A stretch of 55,100 bases of DNA from Planctomycetota bacterium (GTDB lineage: Bacteria; Planctomycetota; B15-G4): assembly GCA_029259725.1 (NCBI GenBank), contig JAJDER010000137.1, forward strand, positions 1 to 55,100. The letters run 5' to 3'. Below are positions 8,244-17,340 of the stretch, in pieces. The notes under the pieces are model-generated. The model was not told where the DNA came from, searched no databases, and saw nothing but the letters and a program-made list of their open reading frames with translations. Numbering within the stretch: the stretch's first letter is position 1; the number at the start of each line of letters is the position of its first letter. Made by a program: the position numbers and the translations under genes.

Positions 8244-9754
8244 CTGAGACGCGGACTGCCGCCCGAAGCCACGTACCCCTGGGCGTGCATCGTGATCCCG
8301 GGGAACGACGGCAGCGCGGCGACCAGGGAGAGCGTGCCCGTCGGCGGCACGTTCCCGATCGAGACGACGAGCAGGTCGCCCAGGTCCGGCCACAGCGTGT
8401 CCGGGCCGAGGGTCAGGAGCGGGATCTGCGGCGTGGTCGCGAGCAGCAGGAACGCCGGCGATCCGACGTCGCCCTCGAGCGTGAGGTCGAGCTGACCGGC
8501 GTTCACCGTGGTGCCCAGGCCCGGCAGGTTCGTCGGCGACAGGCCCAGGCTCTCCCAGGCGTCGCCGCTGGTGATGGTCTCGCTGCCCGTGGCCACCGCG
8601 AAGCCCGGCGCCGTGGCGGAGAAGGCATGGGTGCCGGCAGGCAGCGGGAACTCGTAGAAGCCGATGGCGGAGGTCTGGGTGCTGGTGCCGTCGGCGAGCG
8701 ACACCGTGCCCCCGGCGATGGGCGCGCCGGTCCCCAGCGAGATGTCGTGGAGGATGCCCTTGAGCGTGCCGTCCAGGCCACCCGTGGGGCCGGGGTCGAA
8801 CACGCCGAAGCCGTGGTGCTCCTGCACCGCGAAGAGATGGGCGAGTGCCGCCTCGGCGAGCTTGCTCGGATCGCCGAGGACGAGGGCGTCGCCCGGGTTC
8901 GTGATGAAGGCCAGTTCGTGCAGCTCGGCCGGCATCGTCGTGTTGACCAGGACGTAGAAGGCGGCGGTCTTGGTGCCGCGGTCGGTCAGGCCCCAGGCCT
9001 CGATCATGCGCGCGTGCACGGCGTCGCGCAGGGTCGCCGCGGTGGTGCCCTCCGCGTAGGCGAAGGTCTCCGTGCCGTTGGCCTGCGGGTCGCCGAAGCC
9101 GTTGGCGTGGATCGAGCAGAAGCTGTCGGCGCCGAACGCGTTGGCCATGGTCACGCGGGCCTGGAGCGAGACGAAGACGTCCTGATCGCGGGTGAGCAGC
9201 ACGTCCCAGGCGCCGCCGCCCGAGGTGTCGGCGGTGTCCTCGGCGAGCAGGTCGGCGAAGCGCAGGATGACGTCGAGCACGACGTCCTTCTCGAGCAGGC
9301 CGTTGCCAACCGCGCCGGGGTCGCTGCCGCCGTGGCCGGCGTCGAGAGCGAGGCGTACGGGAGCGCCGTCGGCGGCCGGGGCGTCGGCGGCCGGGGCGGA
9401 CCAGGCGGGTAGGTCCTCTCCGGCGCGCGGCGCTCGCGGCTCGGTCGTGCCGGGATCGAGGACCCACGTGTCGCGCCAGATCACGATGTGCCCGTCATCG
9501 ACGCTGGTCTCGAACACGAGGCGACCGTCGTCGGTGAAGCGCGGGAAGCTGGCCATGCCGAGCTCGAGCTGCCCCTCGGGTGCACCGTCCCAGCCGTGCA
9601 GCACGAGGCCCCTGGATGCGGACAGGGTTGCCGTCATCCCGTCGGCGGACACGGCGCAGAGCACCTCGGTGACAAGGGCGTCGTCGGCTGCGCGCCCGGG
9701 AGCGAGCAGCAGCATGCAGGCGAGAGCGGTCAGGACGCGCGTCGTGGTGGGCAT
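8216..9754 (-). CDS. Secreted N-acetylmuramoyl-L-alanine amidase (Amidase_3) with C-terminal accessory domains
   Basis: 512 residues. This zinc enzyme would cut the amide bond between N-acetylmuramic acid and the stem peptide. Residues 1-22 form a signal peptide. The amidase domain spans about 133-310: His141 in LALDAGHGG, Glu155 in LLEKDV and His216 in SIHANG match the zinc ligands, and Glu280 in LHELAFITN the catalytic acid. About 330-400 looks like a carboxypeptidase-regulatory beta domain (GTVSLADG ... YEFPLPAG). The last 110 residues form a beta-rich module related to C-terminal modules of secreted planctomycete proteins. The start is ATG at 9754 with GAGGAG 7 bases upstream at 9762-9767. 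An N-terminal beta-rich region (25-105) of unknown role precedes the catalytic domain. Confidence 0.9.
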   Translation of the reverse strand: MPTTTRVLTALACMLLLAPGRAADDALVTEVLCAVSADGMTATLSASRGLVLHGWDGAPEGQLELGMASFPRFTDDGRLVFETSVDDGHIVIWRDTWVLDPGTTEPRAPRAGEDLPAWSAPAADAPAADGAPVRLALDAGHGGSDPGAVGNGLLEKDVVLDVILRFADLLAEDTADTSGGGAWDVLLTRDQDVFVSLQARVTMANAFGADSFCSIHANGFGDPQANGTETFAYAEGTTAATLRDAVHARMIEAWGLTDRGTKTAAFYVLVNTTMPAELHELAFITNPGDALVLGDPSKLAEAALAHLFAVQEHHGFGVFDPGPTGGLDGTLKGILHDISLGTGAPIAGGTVSLADGTSTQTSAIGFYEFPLPAGTHAFSATAPGFAVATGSETITSGDAWESLGLSPTNLPGLGTTVNAGQLDLTLEGDVGSPAFLLLATTPQIPLLTLGPDTLWPDLGDLLVVSIGNVPPTGTLSLVAALPSFPGITMHAQGYVASGGSPRLSHGTAFDLP

Positions 9755-9902
9755 CGAGCGGCTCCTCGGGAGTCGCCAGCCTACCGTGCGGGAGGCCGTC
9801 GCGGGGCGCGACGCAACCTGTCGATCCTGTCAGCTTGGACAGCCTGTTGCCGTCAAGCCGCGACGAGTCCGGGGGGGCTCGACAGGGAGAGCCTCGGCAC
9901 CA

Positions 9903-11129
9903 GTGAAGTCATCCGAGCAACGGGTCCGCCGCGCGCTGGACATGCTGGCCGCCGCCGTCGGGCTCGTGGTGCTGCTGCCGCTGCTGCCGATCCTGTTGCT
10001 GGCCCGGGGCGACCGACCTCTGTTCGCGCGCCACCGTCGCGTCGGTGCTCGACCGCCCCGCTCGCGCTTCGACCAGATCCTGCTCGGCGTCCACGCTGAC
10101 GACGGCGAGCTCACGCGGCTGGGCCGCCGTCTCCGCAGCACGCGACTCGAGGGCTGGCCGCAGCTGCTCAACGTGTGGCGCGGCGAGATGTCGCTGGTCG
10201 GGCCGCGCGCCGTCGATCCGGAGTGCCTGGCGACGATCCTGCGATCGGTGTCGGCGCCCGCGCGACGTCGATTGGCACTCCGTTCGGTTCGGCCCGGCGT
10301 CTTCGGGTCGGGCCCGCGCCGGCCTCCTGGATGCGCCTGCCCGTTCACCGCGTTGCGTGACCGCGTCCTCTTCGACCTGCCCTGGGACGGCGACTGGTCC
10401 GACGAGCCGCGCGGACCGGGCGCCGACGTCGCCGCGCTGACCGGAGACCTGCGCGGGTGGCTGGCCCGCCCCCGCGCGTCCGGCAACGAGCTGGTGCGCT
10501 GGGACCTGCCGCGCCGCTTCGAGCACCTGCCGCTCGACCCGCGCGACGTGCCGCGATTGACCGCCCCGCCCGCCCTGGAGGTCGAGGATGATGCCTCGGG
10601 CGTGACCGCGTTCTGGTACCCGCACCGCGGTGATGGACTCGAGGTCCCCGAGCGCGGCCGCTTCGACATGGCGTTGGTGGACGAGCTGGCTGACGACGTG
10701 CACCACGAACGCGATCGCGGCCTGGTCGTGGAGCGCGGGCTGGCGCGTGCGGGGGACCCCGAGCACGTCGATCGCCTCGTGATCGAGCTGCCCGCCGGTC
10801 TGCACGCGATCGAGCGGGTCTGTGCGGCGCTGCATCCGATCTGGTCGCAGCTCGCCCCGCGCGCCCGTGACGGCGCGCACTTCGCCTGGGACCTGCACGT
10901 CCTGCTGCTCGAGTCTGCGGCCTTCGTCGCGCGGCTGGGACCGAGCGGCCAGGAGCGGATCGCCGTCGAGGTGAGGGTGCACCACGATCGCGTGGCCCTG
11001 CGTGTGGCCCTGGCGGGTCCGTCGGCCGGGCTGGTCCTGTCCGACTCGAAGCTGCGCGAACTGATTCGGCCGCTGGGTCTGCTCGAGCCGGCTCGTTATC
11101 CGCCGGTGTCGCGATCGTCAGGGCCGTGA
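9903..11129 (+). CDS. Degenerate bacterial sugar transferase (PGT-like) fused to a C-terminal unknown domain
   Basis: 408 residues. Residues 5-105 match the bacterial sugar transferase family that puts a sugar phosphate onto undecaprenyl phosphate: an LLPLLPILLL re-entrant helix, RPLFARHRRVG, and LGRRLRSTRLEGWPQLLNVW followed by RGEMSLVGPRA. In active members the segment before PQL reads L-D-E-(L/I)-P-Q and carries the catalytic Asp-Glu dyad. Here it is L-E-G-W-P-Q (Glu83, Gly84), so the dyad is broken. Residues from about 180 are not part of this family. Around 300-380, an alternating helix/strand pattern (HLxLLLESAAFVARLG, then two paired strands) is faintly like a GHKL ATPase of the RsbW type, but without its ATP motifs. 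The start GTG at 9903 is uncertain. Probably not a normal transferase. Confidence 0.7.
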   Translation: MKSSEQRVRRALDMLAAAVGLVVLLPLLPILLLARGDRPLFARHRRVGARPPRSRFDQILLGVHADDGELTRLGRRLRSTRLEGWPQLLNVWRGEMSLVGPRAVDPECLATILRSVSAPARRRLALRSVRPGVFGSGPRRPPGCACPFTALRDRVLFDLPWDGDWSDEPRGPGADVAALTGDLRGWLARPRASGNELVRWDLPRRFEHLPLDPRDVPRLTAPPALEVEDDASGVTAFWYPHRGDGLEVPERGRFDMALVDELADDVHHERDRGLVVERGLARAGDPEHVDRLVIELPAGLHAIERVCAALHPIWSQLAPRARDGAHFAWDLHVLLLESAAFVARLGPSGQERIAVEVRVHHDRVALRVALAGPSAGLVLSDSKLRELIRPLGLLEPARYPPVSRSSGP

Positions 11130-11183
11130 GGTGCCAAGCTCCCGCTCCGGTACGGAGAGGGATCCACTCTCCCGGAGCCTCCC

Positions 11184-12893
11184 ATGGCTGCACGTCAGCA
11201 CCGCGACCCCGTCCTGCGCTCCCACCCGCTCGACGAGGCGTCGCCCTCGCCCTCGCTCTGGATCCTGCTCGCGATCGTGGCCCTGGCCATCGCCTTCGCG
11301 GCGGAAACGGCCTGGCCGCAGTCCTTCACCGACGTGACCGCCGCCGCGGGCCTGGGTGGCAACTACCTTCCCGGCGCCCAGGACAACGCCACGGGCGTGA
11401 TGGTCGCCGGCGTGGCCGTGGGCGACGTGGACGGCGACGGCTGGGAGGACATCTACTGGCCGGCGGGCAGCCAGCAGCCGAGTCGCCTGTTCATCAACCA
11501 GGCCGACGGGACCTTCGTGGACGTGGCGCAGCAGGCCGGCGTCGCGCTCAAGGTGCAGACCGGAGGCCCGCTCTTCCTGGACTACGACGACGACGGCGAT
11601 CTCGACCTCTTCCTGACCACCGTGGGCAACACCTACTCCGGCGTGGCCCTGCCGGACGGGGGCCCCCAGGTGCCGACGGTGGGCTCGGGCGGTGCGCAGT
11701 CCCAGGAGTTGCAACCGAGCGGTCTCGACGACTACCGCGACTACCTGTTCCGCAACGACGGCACCGGGAGTTTCTCCGAGGTCGCGCAAGCGGTCGGCCT
11801 GGACCGCGCCGGTCGCTGGGGTTCGGCCTTCGGCGACGTGGACGGCGACGGGCTGCTGGACCTGGTCTCCATGACCTGGCTGCCGGGCACGGACGTGTCG
11901 GGCGCGCAGATCTTCCGCAACCAGGGCGATGGCACGTTCCGCGCGGTGACTCCCGCGGCGATGAAGGCCAAGATCATGTGGGGCTTCACGCCGCGCGTGG
12001 TGGACTACGACTTCGACGGCGACAACGACCTGCTGCTGGCCTGCGACATCAACAGCAACAGTCTCTGGCGCAACGACGGTGGCGGCGTGCTCACGGACAT
12101 CTCCGCCCTGGCCGGCATCGACACGGTGCAGAACGCCATGGGCTCGGCGCTGGGCGACGTGGACCGCGACGGGGACCTGGACTGGTTCGTGAGCTCGATC
12201 TACGCCGTGCCCACGCTCCCCTACGAGGGCTTTGGCAGCTCGGGCAATCGCATGTACCTCGGCGCCGGTGACGGCACCTTCAGCGACTTCACCGACGGCG
12301 CCGGCGTGCGCAACGGCGGCTGGGGTTGGGCGGCGCAGTTCGCGGACCTGGACCACGACACGGATCTCGATCTGGTCCACACCAACGGCTACTACCAGAC
12401 GCCGATCGAGTTCGACCTGCTGGCGCAGTTCGAGGCCGACAAGCTGCGCGTGTTCATGAACGACGGGGCCGGCGTGTTCACCGAGAGCGCGGCGGCCATG
12501 GGGATCGACGATCCCGACCAGGGCCGCGGCTTGGTGGTGTTCGACTTCGACCATGACGGGGCGCTCGACATCCTGGTGGCCAACCGCGACACGGGGCTGA
12601 CGCTCTACCAGGGCGACCCGGCGGCCACGAACGGGCACTGGCTCTGGGTCGAGCTGCGCGGCGCGCAGAACCACTTCGGCGTGGGCGCGAAGGTCACCGC
12701 CAGCGCGCGCGGCATGCCGGACCAGGTCGAGATCCTGCAGAACGGCAACAGCTTCCTGTCGGCGCCGCCGCTCGGGCTGTGGTTCGGGACGGGCGGTGTG
12801 ACCAGCGTGACCCTCGACATCGAGTGGCCCGGCGGCGCGGCGAGCCAGCACGTCGTGGCCGTGGATCAGCGCGTGGTGATCACGCAGCCCTGA
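11184..12893 (+). CDS. Secreted FG-GAP/UnbV (CRTAC1-like) repeat protein
   Basis: 569 residues. A signal anchor lies at about residues 26-44 (WILLAIVALAIAFAAETAW). About seven FG-GAP/VCBS calcium-binding repeats follow, each with a D-x-D-x-D-G loop, such as GDVDGDGWEDIYW, LDYDDDGDLDLFL, GDVDGDGLLDLVS, YDFDGDNDLLLAC, GDVDRDGDLDWFV and FDFDHDGALDILV. The last 75 residues match the ASPIC/UnbV domain (NHFGVGAKVTA ... IEWPGG ... VVAVDQRVVI). The architecture is that of CRTAC1-type proteins, thought to act in adhesion or extracellular binding. A GGAG sits at 11174-11177, 6 bases before the ATG. Likely exported; no catalytic motif. Confidence 0.9.
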   Translation: MAARQHRDPVLRSHPLDEASPSPSLWILLAIVALAIAFAAETAWPQSFTDVTAAAGLGGNYLPGAQDNATGVMVAGVAVGDVDGDGWEDIYWPAGSQQPSRLFINQADGTFVDVAQQAGVALKVQTGGPLFLDYDDDGDLDLFLTTVGNTYSGVALPDGGPQVPTVGSGGAQSQELQPSGLDDYRDYLFRNDGTGSFSEVAQAVGLDRAGRWGSAFGDVDGDGLLDLVSMTWLPGTDVSGAQIFRNQGDGTFRAVTPAAMKAKIMWGFTPRVVDYDFDGDNDLLLACDINSNSLWRNDGGGVLTDISALAGIDTVQNAMGSALGDVDRDGDLDWFVSSIYAVPTLPYEGFGSSGNRMYLGAGDGTFSDFTDGAGVRNGGWGWAAQFADLDHDTDLDLVHTNGYYQTPIEFDLLAQFEADKLRVFMNDGAGVFTESAAAMGIDDPDQGRGLVVFDFDHDGALDILVANRDTGLTLYQGDPAATNGHWLWVELRGAQNHFGVGAKVTASARGMPDQVEILQNGNSFLSAPPLGLWFGTGGVTSVTLDIEWPGGAASQHVVAVDQRVVITQP

Positions 12894-12914
12894 TGCAGCG
12901 CGGCCGCGACGCAG

Positions 12915-12953
12915 GCGACCCCGCCCCGGCGCCTGGGCCGGAAGCGGGGTCGC
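12915..12953. terminator. Hairpin between convergent genes, likely bidirectional terminator
   Basis: A perfect 10-base inverted repeat, GCGACCCCGC at 12915-12924 and GCGGGGTCGC at 12944-12953, encloses an inner CCGGC/GCCGG pair. It lies 22 bases after the stop of the UnbV protein and 34 bases before the stop of the convergent M43 protease. No T-run follows, so intrinsic termination is inferred from position and stem strength only. Confidence 0.6.
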
Positions 12954-12986
12954 GATGTTCTGCGAACGGGAACGAGCGCGTCGCTC

Positions 12987-14609
12987 TCAGATGCTCACGG
13001 TGATCGTGGCCGAGCAGGCCCCGCCAACCGTCTCGCAGACCTGGTAGGTGAAGGTCGCGTGACCCTTCTGCCCGGTGGCGTCGGTGTAGAAGCCGTCGTT
13101 GGCCGTGGTGGTCAGCGTCGAGCCGTCGCGGAAGATCTCCACGTTGCCGCCGTTGGCCCCGCCCCAGGTCAGGTCCACGTAGATGCGGCCCTGCTGCTTG
13201 TAGATGTTCCCGCTGAGCGTGATGCCACCACCGCCGACGGAGTTGACCGTGACGCTGACGGTGTCGGTGTCACCCGCGCCGCCGGAGTCCGTCACCGAGG
13301 CCGTCACCGTGTGGGTGCCCACGCCCAGCGTGGCGTTGACGCTCGAACCGCTGCCCAGGCTGCCATCCAGGTTCGACGACCAGCTGATGCTGCTCGAGAG
13401 GCTACCGTCCTCGGCGTCCGAGGCCGTGCCCGAGAAGGTCAGCGCCGTGCCCTCGTCCACGCTGGTGCCGTTGGACGGGGAGCTGATCGTGACCGTCGGG
13501 GGCTCGTTGCCCACCGGCGGGTCGCCGGTGATGTCGACGCGGAAGTTGGCGATGGTGCAGCGCATGCGCCGCGACTGGTCCTCGGTGAACTCGGTCATGC
13601 AGAGATCGTCCGAGTAGTCCATGTAGTTGTTCGTCGGGTCCGGGCTGCTGCAGGTGACGCGGGAGCAGGACCCCGAACCCATGGGCGAACTCTCGGGGTT
13701 CGTGTCGCAGATCAGGTCACCGTTGCTGGCGCACCCGGACGCACTCGCGCAGCCACCGTCGAACGTGTGGTACAGGCCGAGCCAGTGACCGACTTCGTGG
13801 GTGGTCGTGCGGCCGAGGTCGTACGGATGACCGATCGGGCCGGGGTTACCGACCGCGGCCCAGTACATGCGCACGCCTTCCCAGGCCTGGCCGACGACGC
13901 CGCCACCACTGGGCACGTAGGCGTAACCGAGGTTGCCGCCCGCCGTGTTGGTGTAGATGTTCAGGTAGCGGTTGGTGTCCCAACCGATCGAACTCCAGTA
14001 GTTGCCGCTGTCGTTGTACCACTTGGTCTTGGTGTGCCTGGTGATGCCGGTGGTCGGGTTGCCGTCCGGGTCCACGGTGGCCAGGAAGAACTCGACGTTG
14101 GTGTCGGTGCCGTTGCCGCCGAGGCTGCCCGCGAGCGCGCGGAAGTCCTCGTTGAGCACGTCCATCTGCTGGAAGATGGAGTTGTCCGACACGAAGCCCG
14201 CGCCGCTGTTGGCCGTGATCACGTGCCACACGACGGGGATCTGGTACACCTCGCCGCCGGACGGCGCGTACTCGCCCGCCGGGTTGGTGAACGAGCTGCT
14301 GCAGTCCGACGTGGAGCCGTCGAGCACGGCCGGGTCGAAGGTCAACGGCAGACGCGGCTGGCCGCACTGCATGTCGTTGCGCGTGAAGAACTCGGAGCCG
14401 AAGTACTCGGCCCAGTTCTCGAAGACGTAGGCGCCGGTGGAGTCCACCGCGACGACGACGCCCTCTTCGGTCTCGACGACCTGGACACCGTTCGGGACGA
14501 AGGCGTCGCGCGTCTGCTGCGCCGCCGTCGGCATGGCCAGGACCGCGACGGCCAGGACCAGCCCAGTGAGGGTGGAGACGGATTTGGTCCAGCTACGGAG
14601 TGACTGCAC
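12987..14609 (-). CDS. Secreted M43 (pappalysin/cytophagalysin) metalloprotease with Ig-like C-terminal domains
   Basis: 540 residues. Residues 1-30 are a signal peptide. The catalytic domain spans about 120-355. The zinc site is HEVGHWLGLYH, with His271, Glu272, His275 and His281, and the Met-turn is in NNYMDYSDD near residue 330: the extended HExxHxxGxxH motif of metzincins. Several Cys residues between these suggest disulfides. From about 366 a PPTVTISSPSNGTSVDEG Ig/PKD-like domain begins, ending near 455. After a GGGG linker comes a beta domain (ITLSGNIYKQQGR ...) resembling Fn3-like repeats. The start is GTG at 14609, with GGGAGGT at 14615-14621, 5 bases upstream. It probably digests extracellular proteins. 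It faces the UnbV gene tail to tail. Confidence 0.92.
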   Translation of the reverse strand: MQSLRSWTKSVSTLTGLVLAVAVLAMPTAAQQTRDAFVPNGVQVVETEEGVVVAVDSTGAYVFENWAEYFGSEFFTRNDMQCGQPRLPLTFDPAVLDGSTSDCSSSFTNPAGEYAPSGGEVYQIPVVWHVITANSGAGFVSDNSIFQQMDVLNEDFRALAGSLGGNGTDTNVEFFLATVDPDGNPTTGITRHTKTKWYNDSGNYWSSIGWDTNRYLNIYTNTAGGNLGYAYVPSGGGVVGQAWEGVRMYWAAVGNPGPIGHPYDLGRTTTHEVGHWLGLYHTFDGGCASASGCASNGDLICDTNPESSPMGSGSCSRVTCSSPDPTNNYMDYSDDLCMTEFTEDQSRRMRCTIANFRVDITGDPPVGNEPPTVTISSPSNGTSVDEGTALTFSGTASDAEDGSLSSSISWSSNLDGSLGSGSSVNATLGVGTHTVTASVTDSGGAGDTDTVSVTVNSVGGGGITLSGNIYKQQGRIYVDLTWGGANGGNVEIFRDGSTLTTTANDGFYTDATGQKGHATFTYQVCETVGGACSATITVSI

Positions 14610-14741
14610 GGAGGACCTCCCAGTCCATGAGTGTGGGCGCGAGGCTGCCCGGCCTCACGCCGCCGTCGGGGGACAGCGTCCGCTACTCTACCGGCAGGCC
14701 GGAGAATCCGGGGTGGCCTTTCCTTCCCCGCTCGGCCCGGT

Positions 14742-14747
14742 CACAAT
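14742..14747 (+). promoter_or_regulatory. -10-like hexamer CACAAT just upstream of the carboxyltransferase start
   Basis: CACAAT ends 8 bases before the ATG at 14756, and there is no ribosome site, so a leaderless or near-leaderless transcript is possible. A further -10-like TACTCT lies at 14684-14689. The -35 region is not recognisable. Confidence 0.3.
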
Positions 14748-14755
14748 CCCGGCCC

Positions 14756-16411
14756 ATGACCCGCATCAAGAGCGAACACGACGCCGCCAGCAAGTCGGCC
14801 AAGGCCGCCCGCAACGTCTACAGCAAGGTCCTGGACCTGTACGACGAGCAGGAGGCCCTGCTGCGCCTCGGCGGCGGCGACAAGGCCATCGAGCGCCAGC
14901 ACGGCAAGGGTCGCCTGACCGCCCGCGAGCGCGTCGAGAAGCTGATCGACAAGGGCAGCTTCTTCCACGAGCTCGCCATCTTCGCGGCCTGGGAGATGTA
15001 CGCGGAGTGGGGCGGGGTGCCGGCGGCGGGCTGCGTGACCGGCGTGGCCACGGTGCAGGGAAAGCGCTTCATGGTCATCGCCAATGACGCCACGGTGAAG
15101 GCCGGCGCGTTCTTCCCGATGACCGCGAAGAAGGTCATCCGCGCCCAGAAGATCGCGCTCGAGAACCACCTGCCGCTGATCTACCTGGTGGACAGCGCCG
15201 GCGTGTTCCTGCCGCTGCAGGACGAGGTCTTCCCCGACGAGGACGACTTCGGCCGCGTGTTCCGCCACAACGCCGTGATCTCCGCCCAGGGCACGCCGCA
15301 GCTCGCCGCGATCATGGGCAGCTGCGTCGCCGGCGGCGCGTACCTGCCGGTCATGTGCGACACACTGCTGATGACCGAGGGCTCGGGCCTGTTCCTCGCC
15401 GGGCCAGCGCTGGTCAAGGCGGCCATCGGCGCCGAGTCCGATCCCGAGGAGCTGGGCGGCGCGAAGATGCACGCCGAGGTGTCCGGCACGGTCGACTTCC
15501 ACGAGACCGACGACGAGTCCTGCCTGCGCCGCATCCGCTCGCTGGTGGACAAGCTGGGGCCGCGCCCCCAGGGACCCTTCGACCGCAAGAAGGCCAAGGC
15601 GCCCAAGCTCGACGCCGAGGACCTGTGCAGCCTCGTGTCCATGGACCCGCGCAAGGCCTACGACGTGCGCGAGGTGATCGGACGCCTCGTGGACGGCAGC
15701 GACTTCGACGAGTACCGCGCCGGGTACGGCAAGACCATCGTGACCGGGCTGGCGCGCATCGGCGGGCACGCGGTGGGCATCGTCGCCAACCAGAAGATCC
15801 ACGCGAAGAGCAAGAAGCGCGGCGTGGAGTTCGGCGGGGTGATCTACGTGGAGAGCGCCGAGAAGTCCGCGCGCTTCATCATGGACTGCAACCAGAACCT
15901 CGTGCCGCTCGTGTTCCTGCACGACGTGAACGGGTTCATGGTCGGCACCGAGTCCGAGCAGTCGGGCATCATCCGCGCGGGCGCGAAGATGGTGAACGCC
16001 GTCGCCAACTCGGTGGTGCCGAAGATCTCCGTGATCCTGGGCGGCAGCTTCGGCGCGGGGCACTACGCCATGTGCGGCAAGGCCTACGACCCGCGCTTCC
16101 TCTTCGCCTGGCCGTCCGCACGGTACGCGGTCATGAGTGGCGACGCGGCGGCGAAGACCCTGGTGGACATCCGCGTCGCGCAGCTCCGCAAGCAGGGGCA
16201 GGAAGTCGGCGACGAGGAGCGCGACGCGCTGCTCGCCGACACCACCGAGCGCTACGCCAAGGCGCTGGACCCGCGCTACGCCGCCGCGCGCCTGTGGACC
16301 GACGCGATCATCCGTCCGGCCGACACCCGCGAGTGGCTGACCATGGCGCTCGATGTGGCCAGCCACCAGCCGACGGTCCCGCAGTTCAAGACCGGCGTGT
16401 TGCAGTGCTGA
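14756..16411 (+). CDS. Acyl-CoA carboxylase carboxyltransferase subunit (methylcrotonyl/geranyl-CoA carboxylase beta-like)
   Basis: 551 residues, typical of biotin-dependent acyl-CoA carboxyltransferase subunits. Residues 35-90 hold GKGRLTARERVEKLIDKGSFFHEL; NDATVKAGAFFPMTAKK and LPLIYLVDSAGVFLPLQ follow, which fit the beta subunits of methylcrotonyl- or geranyl-CoA carboxylase. GSCVAGGAYLPVMCD and the late FGAGHYAMCGKAYDPRFLFAWPS motifs bind CoA and carboxybiotin. No biotin carboxylase or biotin carrier gene is in the window, so its alpha subunit must be elsewhere. It converges on a Pta/AtuA pair. Which substrate (methylcrotonyl-, geranyl- or another branched acyl-CoA) cannot be decided. The ATG at 14756 has no ribosome site. 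Confidence 0.88.
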   Translation: MTRIKSEHDAASKSAKAARNVYSKVLDLYDEQEALLRLGGGDKAIERQHGKGRLTARERVEKLIDKGSFFHELAIFAAWEMYAEWGGVPAAGCVTGVATVQGKRFMVIANDATVKAGAFFPMTAKKVIRAQKIALENHLPLIYLVDSAGVFLPLQDEVFPDEDDFGRVFRHNAVISAQGTPQLAAIMGSCVAGGAYLPVMCDTLLMTEGSGLFLAGPALVKAAIGAESDPEELGGAKMHAEVSGTVDFHETDDESCLRRIRSLVDKLGPRPQGPFDRKKAKAPKLDAEDLCSLVSMDPRKAYDVREVIGRLVDGSDFDEYRAGYGKTIVTGLARIGGHAVGIVANQKIHAKSKKRGVEFGGVIYVESAEKSARFIMDCNQNLVPLVFLHDVNGFMVGTESEQSGIIRAGAKMVNAVANSVVPKISVILGGSFGAGHYAMCGKAYDPRFLFAWPSARYAVMSGDAAAKTLVDIRVAQLRKQGQEVGDEERDALLADTTERYAKALDPRYAAARLWTDAIIRPADTREWLTMALDVASHQPTVPQFKTGVLQC

Positions 16412-16431
16412 GCGCGTTGACGAGGCGGGCC

Positions 16432-17340
16432 TCACCCCACCTGCGTGGCCTGGATCGCCGTGATGCAGGCCACGTCGACCACGTCGCGCACGCTGCATCC
16501 GCGCGAGAGGTCGTTGGCCGGTCTCGCCAGGCCCTGCAGCACGGGCCCGATGGCGGTGGCGCCGGCGAGACGCTGGCAGAGCTTGTAGCCGATGTTGCCG
16601 GCGTCGAGGTTGGGGAAGATCAGCACGTTGGCCTGACCCTGCAGCGGGCTGTCGGGCGCCTTCGAGGCGGCCACGCCGGGGACGATCGCCGCGTCGAGCT
16701 GCAGCTCGCCGTCCAGGGTCAGGCCCGGTTGCTCACGGCGGAGGCGCGCGACGGCGGCGGTGACCACGTCCACGTCCTCGTGCTTGGCGCTCCCGCGGGA
16801 CGAGAAGCTCAGCATCGCGACACGGGGCTCGGTCTCCAGGAACAGCTGGGCGTTGAGCGCGGAGGCCACGGCGATGTCCACGAGCTGGTCGCTGTCCGGC
16901 CGCGGGAGGATCGCGCAGTCGGCGAAGACCAGCTCGCGCCCGTCGGGGAACAGCATCAGGAAGAAGCTGCTGACCGTGCCCACCGCGCCGATGCCGTGCA
17001 GCGCCGCGCGCACCGTGTGCGCCGTGGTGGCGACGGCGCCGCCGAGCATCCCGTCCGCGTCCCCGGCGGTGACCATCAGCGCGCCGGTGAGCATGTCGTC
17101 CTCGACGGCCCGCAGCGCCTCGTTCGCGGTGAGCCCCTTGTGGCGCCGACGCTCGAGGTAGAGCTCGGCGTACTTGCCGCGCTCGGCCACGGGCGGCGGG
17201 AACACCGGCTGCACGAGGCGCTTGGCAGCGAGGATCTCCGCCGCCTCGCGAATGCGCGGGTCGTCGGCCTCGGGCAGCACCACCCGGCGGTAGGCGTCCG
17301 CGGCGCGGCGGCGGATACGATCGACGACGTCGCTGGTCAC
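16432..17340 (-). CDS. Phosphate acetyl/butyryltransferase (Pta family)
   Basis: 302 residues, the size of a stand-alone Pta catalytic domain. It transfers an acyl group between CoA and phosphate to give an acyl phosphate. Conserved blocks are the N-terminal [35 protein letters not shown], and the C-terminal [19 protein letters not shown] followed by [11 protein letters not shown], with [17 protein letters not shown] after it. The start is GTG at 17340, overlapping the stop of the upstream AtuA-like gene by four bases (GTGA), so it is co-translated with that gene. It converges on the carboxyltransferase, 20 bases away. Acetyl versus longer acyl preference is not visible. No ackA is in the window. 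Confidence 0.9.
   Translation of the reverse strand: MTSDVVDRIRRRAADAYRRVVLPEADDPRIREAAEILAAKRLVQPVFPPPVAERGKYAELYLERRRHKGLTANEALRAVEDDMLTGALMVTAGDADGMLGGAVATTAHTVRAALHGIGAVGTVSSFFLMLFPDGRELVFADCAILPRPDSDQLVDIAVASALNAQLFLETEPRVAMLSFSSRGSAKHEDVDVVTAAVARLRREQPGLTLDGELQLDAAIVPGVAASKAPDSPLQGQANVLIFPNLDAGNIGYKLCQRLAGATAIGPVLQGLARPANDLSRGCSVRDVVDVACITAIQATQVG

Noticed and set aside
12851..12986. Possible small ORF around the hairpin between the UnbV and M43 genes
   Set aside because: The gap is dominated by the inverted repeat, which explains its structure better than a coding sequence.
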